Shown here piece after piece: positions 60,601 to 64,000 of a stretch of 64,000 bases of DNA; the stretch's first letter is position 1; every line of letters begins with the position of its first letter. The position numbers and the translations under genes were made by a program. The notes under the pieces are model-generated. The model saw nothing but the letters and a program-made list of their open reading frames with translations, was not told where the DNA came from and ran no database searches. This DNA comes from Bilabrum cf. latius (taxonomy: Eukaryota > Bigyra: Bicosoecida > Bigyra > Bicosoecida): positions 62,001 to 126,000 of the forward strand of contig OZ237775.1 of assembly GCA_965178125.1 (NCBI GenBank). Direction: 5' to 3'.

Positions 60601-63600
60601 TGGTCGTGTCTTCCCGACCTGTGAATCAGCCCCTGCTACAAGGTGATCAGTGGGCGTTTAGCCGGTGCGTGTAGGTGAAGGGGCTGCCAAGCTCCGAGGT
60701 GGAGGCATTCGTGCGCATTGCAGCAAGTAAGATATCAATGGAAGACTAGGTGGATGCAGTGCTGCAGCAGCTGCAGGCATCGGCTGATATGTGGCGGCAT
60801 GCCCGTGTCCCTGGCCAGCTCGAAATGATGTGTAACATCCTGCTGCGACTGCAGCTGACACAGCAAGACGGTAGCCCAATCAGCACGGCAAGGCCAAGGA
60901 GCGGGACTGCCGCTAGCACCAGCTCCGCGTCGCCCCCCGATAGCCCTCTCAGGGCAAGCTCCGCCACGGTCTCGACTGGAAACTTCACCGCCATGTTCGA
61001 CCTTCACCTGGGCCTGAATCTAGTGCGCATGGACAGCGCCAGGGTGGCAGGGCGGGAGGGACGCAGACAATTGCAGGTCGGTGGATGCAGCCGGCTGCTG
61101 GAGGAGCGGTATTTTTCCAATGCGACCAGTGGCCGAGACGTGCTGCTCGCGGGGCTCGAGTCAACTAGCCGGTTCGCTGAAGTGGCTTCCAAGGCAACGG
61201 TGCGAGCCACGAGATGGCAAATGATCGAAAAAGAGCTGGTAGAGCATGTGGAGAGGGCATAGAAGCTCGGCATGGTCGAGTTCGAGGGCGAGGCGCATCT
61301 CCTGGAAAACTTCCGATTCCCCCATCCTCAGTTCGCTGACCTCACGCTAGCGTGGGTCACGGTGAAGCGTATGCTGGAGGCGTCGGATGGAGTGGATCCA
61401 AAGGTGAGCATTCGGCCTATGCAGCCGTTCCTGGACTTGGTGGAGCGGCGGCAGCATTCTGGCGTGGCTGTCCTAGATGACACTAGTGACGAGGCAGCAA
61501 GCAAGGATCCGGGTAGAAACTCTGTTGAGGTGCCGGCGCTGATCTCCGAGTTGGCAAAGCAAGCAGTTTCTGATCATGGAGATTCTGACAAACCGGGGCG
61601 TCAGCTCAAGTGGCGATTCGTGACCGGGCTGCTCTGCAGGTACTGCTCTCGCCCCGTTGATTCGCGCGGCATGGTCAAGTCTGACAGGCTGGCACTCGAT
61701 ACTCAAATTCTGAGGCTTTGGGTACTTGCACTGGCGATCGAAACATGCACGGTGCTGTAGGAGCCAGCGGATGCGCTGGCAGTGCTCCTGCCACACGTGG
61801 ACGAAATTGCCGGGAGTGCAATGGTCAATGGTGCTTCTCAGGGCCTTGCGCTCGCCGATGTCGTTGGTTCGTCCATTGTGCCCGATATGTACTGCGCTGC
61901 CGTCGCCACCGCTAACCTTGATCTTGCGGCGGCCCTAGCCATTTATCTGGAGGCATAGAGTGGTGCTGCTGGTGACACAGGCGGAACTGACGTGCTATTG
62001 CAGCCGTGTCTGTTGCATAAAGGGTAGCCCGCTGCGGTGGTGCTGTTTGGGCTACTGGATGCGGATCAACTGCTCGAGCTCGAGTAGCTAAAAGCTATTG
62101 TTTTGCGCGGTCTCGCTGTTCAAACTCCTGTGGATGATGGATCGGGCCGACTAGATCTAGATACAAGGGGTGGTGAAGCTTCAGCCGATGCAAAAACTGC
62201 CGATGTGGGAGCTGCTGATGCGACAGCTGCCGATGTGGGAGCTGCTGATGCAACAGCTGCCGATGTGGGAGCTGCCGATGTGGGAGCTGCTGATGCAACA
62301 GCTGCCGATGTGGGAGCTGCCGATGTGGGAGCTGCTGATGCGACAACTGCCGATGTGGGAGCTGCCGATGTGAAAACTGCTGATGTGACAGCTGCCGATG
62401 TGGGAGCTTCCGATGTGGGAGCTTCCGATGTGGGAGCTTCCGATGTGAAAGCCGCCGATGGCAGTGAGGGCACTGGTGATGGTGGGACTGCAGTCGGATG
62501 CTCGTCTGTAGACCAGGCTTTGGCTTTGCCACTGCAGGATGTGCTTGCATCGGTGGTCTCTAATCGCGATTCGAATGTGACCAGAGTCGCGCTTTCGTGG
62601 ATTGCAGAGTCTGAGGCTGATGCGGCCGCGTCAAGAGTTGACTTGCCCGCTCTGATCAAAGTAGCAATAACTCATGGGCGCTGCATGAATGCAGCCATGT
62701 TGCTTGCAGCAGCGTGTCGGTCGTTCCCTGAAGGTAGGTGGCTGGACGCATGCTCCTGTCTGGTTGACGCAGCTACCTCAACAAGCAATGCATTTGCCCT
62801 ACAATCAATCGCGCTTTCTGTGGCGGATCCGGATGTTTGGAAGGCTCTGTGCAGCACCCCGTTCGCTCTGGTGCTCCTCGGCCGCTGCGTCCAGAGGGGC
62901 GATAACGACCGCGGTGGTGACTCGCACGAAGAGAACGAAGCTGCGCGGGGTCGCATTGCAGAAGCACTCATGCAGCAGAGGATCCATCCTGACATGGTAC
63001 CATGGAGACTTACGGACAAAACGCTACGGACCGTAATCGTCCGTCAATCAATTCTGAATACCTGTGGAGTCCTGACTCGTGATGATGAGTCCGCTGTGTC
63101 TGATGGGGATGTGCAGTTGGCCTCTAAAATTGTTGCCTGGACTGCAGTGGCCAGCGAGACAAAGATCTAGCCCGATACCGATGCACCGCTTCAGCGGAAA
63201 CTTCTAGCCGATGCACTGACAAGCCAGGGACCAGTAGAGATCCATCGCGGCCTCATTAGCACTGGATTATTGCTGCACGGGGCAGACGATATGACCTGGC
63301 GATGGCTAGCTGAAGGAATTGTCCGCAAGCAGCGCTCTTGTTCGTGCCTCCTAGAGAAAAGTGCTCCGCCTGTCTGGCAGTTGCAAGCGTACCCTCAGCT
63401 TGCGGCTCGTGCCCTTAAGGCTGCTTTGCAATGGATGCAAAATCGCGACAACGATAGAGCCGCGGCACCGCGGAGCATCGGATGGCTCGATTTTACCACC
63501 ATTAGTACAGTGAGCCGGGGCGGCGGTGGCACAGCACTCAAGGCGAGCGAGGATGCAACAGGGAGTCTGCGTGAATCCGACTCTTCTTTGAACAAAGTTC

Positions 63601-64000
63601 CGCCTCGACCAAAACAAGTGTCGCGCGAGCCTCCCGTGCTCGAGCTCAATATGGCCAATAGTGACCTTGGATCGGGTGGACTTGCACCCGTTGTAGCTAC
63701 CCTTAGGAAGCTATCGTAGCTGGAGACTCTGAACCTGCCCTCCTGCAACCTTCATGACAAGGAGGCGACTGCCTTAGTGGATTGCATGGAGGCCATGACT
63801 AAACTGCTTCGCCTAGATTTGTCAGGTAACTTTATCACAGGGAAGGGCAGTCGTGCAATTGCCGGAGTTTTGTCTAGAATGCCAAACCTGCAACGACTGG
63901 ACCTGTGTGGCATTCAGATAGACTCAGAAGGCGCCTGGGCTCTAGCGTAGTCCTTGACCGTCCATACAAGTCTGAAATACCTTAATGTGTCCTCTACAGG
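57627..64000 (+). CDS. Giant NACHT-LRR (NLR-like) membrane protein, 3' end outside window
   Basis: More than 2,100 residues in one frame crossing at least thirteen TAG codons and still open at 64000. Order from ATG 57627: a membrane segment at about 20-43 (TWIVTAVTAALSVIVSHLAW); a Cys-rich stretch at ~240-300 (LCCYRCGPCVPSCRDACCCW); a likely beta-rich domain; then near residue 870 a NACHT NTPase with P-loop VVVQGAAGTGKTTLLKRL, Walker B LLLLLDSLDSC and sensor VSMVVSSRP. Next, helical regions and a pentapeptide-type repeat (62183-62462). At the end, ribonuclease-inhibitor LRRs (LETLNLPSCNLHDKEATALV; LLRLDLSGNFI; LQRLDLCGIQI; LKYLNVSS). TAGs at 63717 and 63948 fall on the LS-Q-LETL and ALA-Q-SL positions. 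NLRs are intracellular sensors in animals, plants and fungi; a role here is inference. Start could also be 57429. Confidence 0.75.
62183..62462 (+). repeat. 15-bp minisatellite coding for ADVGA-type pentapeptides
   Basis: About eighteen in-frame 15-bp units, mostly GCCGATGTGGGAGCT or variants, encoding ADVGA, ADATA, SDVGA and similar. The A-D-(V/L)-x-x period matches the A(D/N)LXX pentapeptide-repeat pattern, which folds as a square beta-helix, but a plain minisatellite is equally possible. Confidence 0.9.

Noticed and set aside
62183-62462. CRISPR array
   Set aside because: Units are contiguous 15-bp coding repeats without spacers, inside a eukaryotic gene.

Overview
The window is nuclear DNA from a GC-rich, gene-dense eukaryotic microbe. 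Evidence: cytosolic-type Cys- and Asp-tRNA synthetases, histone H3, UTP25, a WBP11-type splicing factor, TAM41, and short GT-AG introns. I cannot place the lineage. Nothing here looks plastid-targeted. Several proteins carry mitochondrial-type presequences. The LRRC51-like gene hints at a flagellated stage, and the secreted GH53 and GH3 enzymes hint at feeding on plant or algal wall polysaccharide.

The key to reading the window is that TAG is not a stop codon. Almost every recognisable gene is interrupted by in-frame TAG at places where homology continues, and true ends are always TGA (19 genes) or TAA (4 genes). Where a TAG falls on a position whose residue I know from the family, it reads best as glutamine: ferrochelatase QYPQ, AspRS EIQTPK, the TAM41 start, LRR LxQLxxL positions and poly-Q runs. 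All gene models below use TAG = Gln, so they are longer than a standard-code ORF search gives.

Layout: 1-4.4 kb, MBOAT acyltransferase (cut by the window start) and CysRS, both minus. 4.7-8.8 kb, a cytochrome b561-like protein, a WBP11-like splicing factor and a minus-strand H2B-like histone-fold protein. 9.0-13.8 kb, ferrochelatase (plus) and HMG-CoA reductase (minus), both with mitochondrial-type N-termini. 14.0-18.0 kb, a double ubiquitin-like/parkin-RING0-like protein, a small membrane protein and AspRS. 18.4-26.6 kb, an FMRP-like KH/RGG protein, a GH53 galactanase and UTP25. 26.8-31.9 kb, a huge disordered orphan and a mitochondrial orphan. 32.4-44.2 kb, three tandem copies of an ~1145-residue STRA6/RBP-receptor-like membrane protein, the third frameshifted, with a short telomere-type CCCTAA run between copies 2 and 3. 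44.4-50.4 kb, a secreted GH3 glycosidase and a B12-dependent (class II) ribonucleotide reductase with a mitochondrial-type leader. 50.6-57.2 kb, an LRR/ankyrin-like protein, LRRC51, TAM41 and histone H3. 57.6 kb to the end, a giant NACHT-LRR (NLR-like) membrane protein that runs out of the window.

Nine introns could be placed by reading frame and homology. They are short (87-281 bp), lie near the 5' ends of genes, have GTRAG donors in 8 of 9, and end in CGCAG in 8 of 9.
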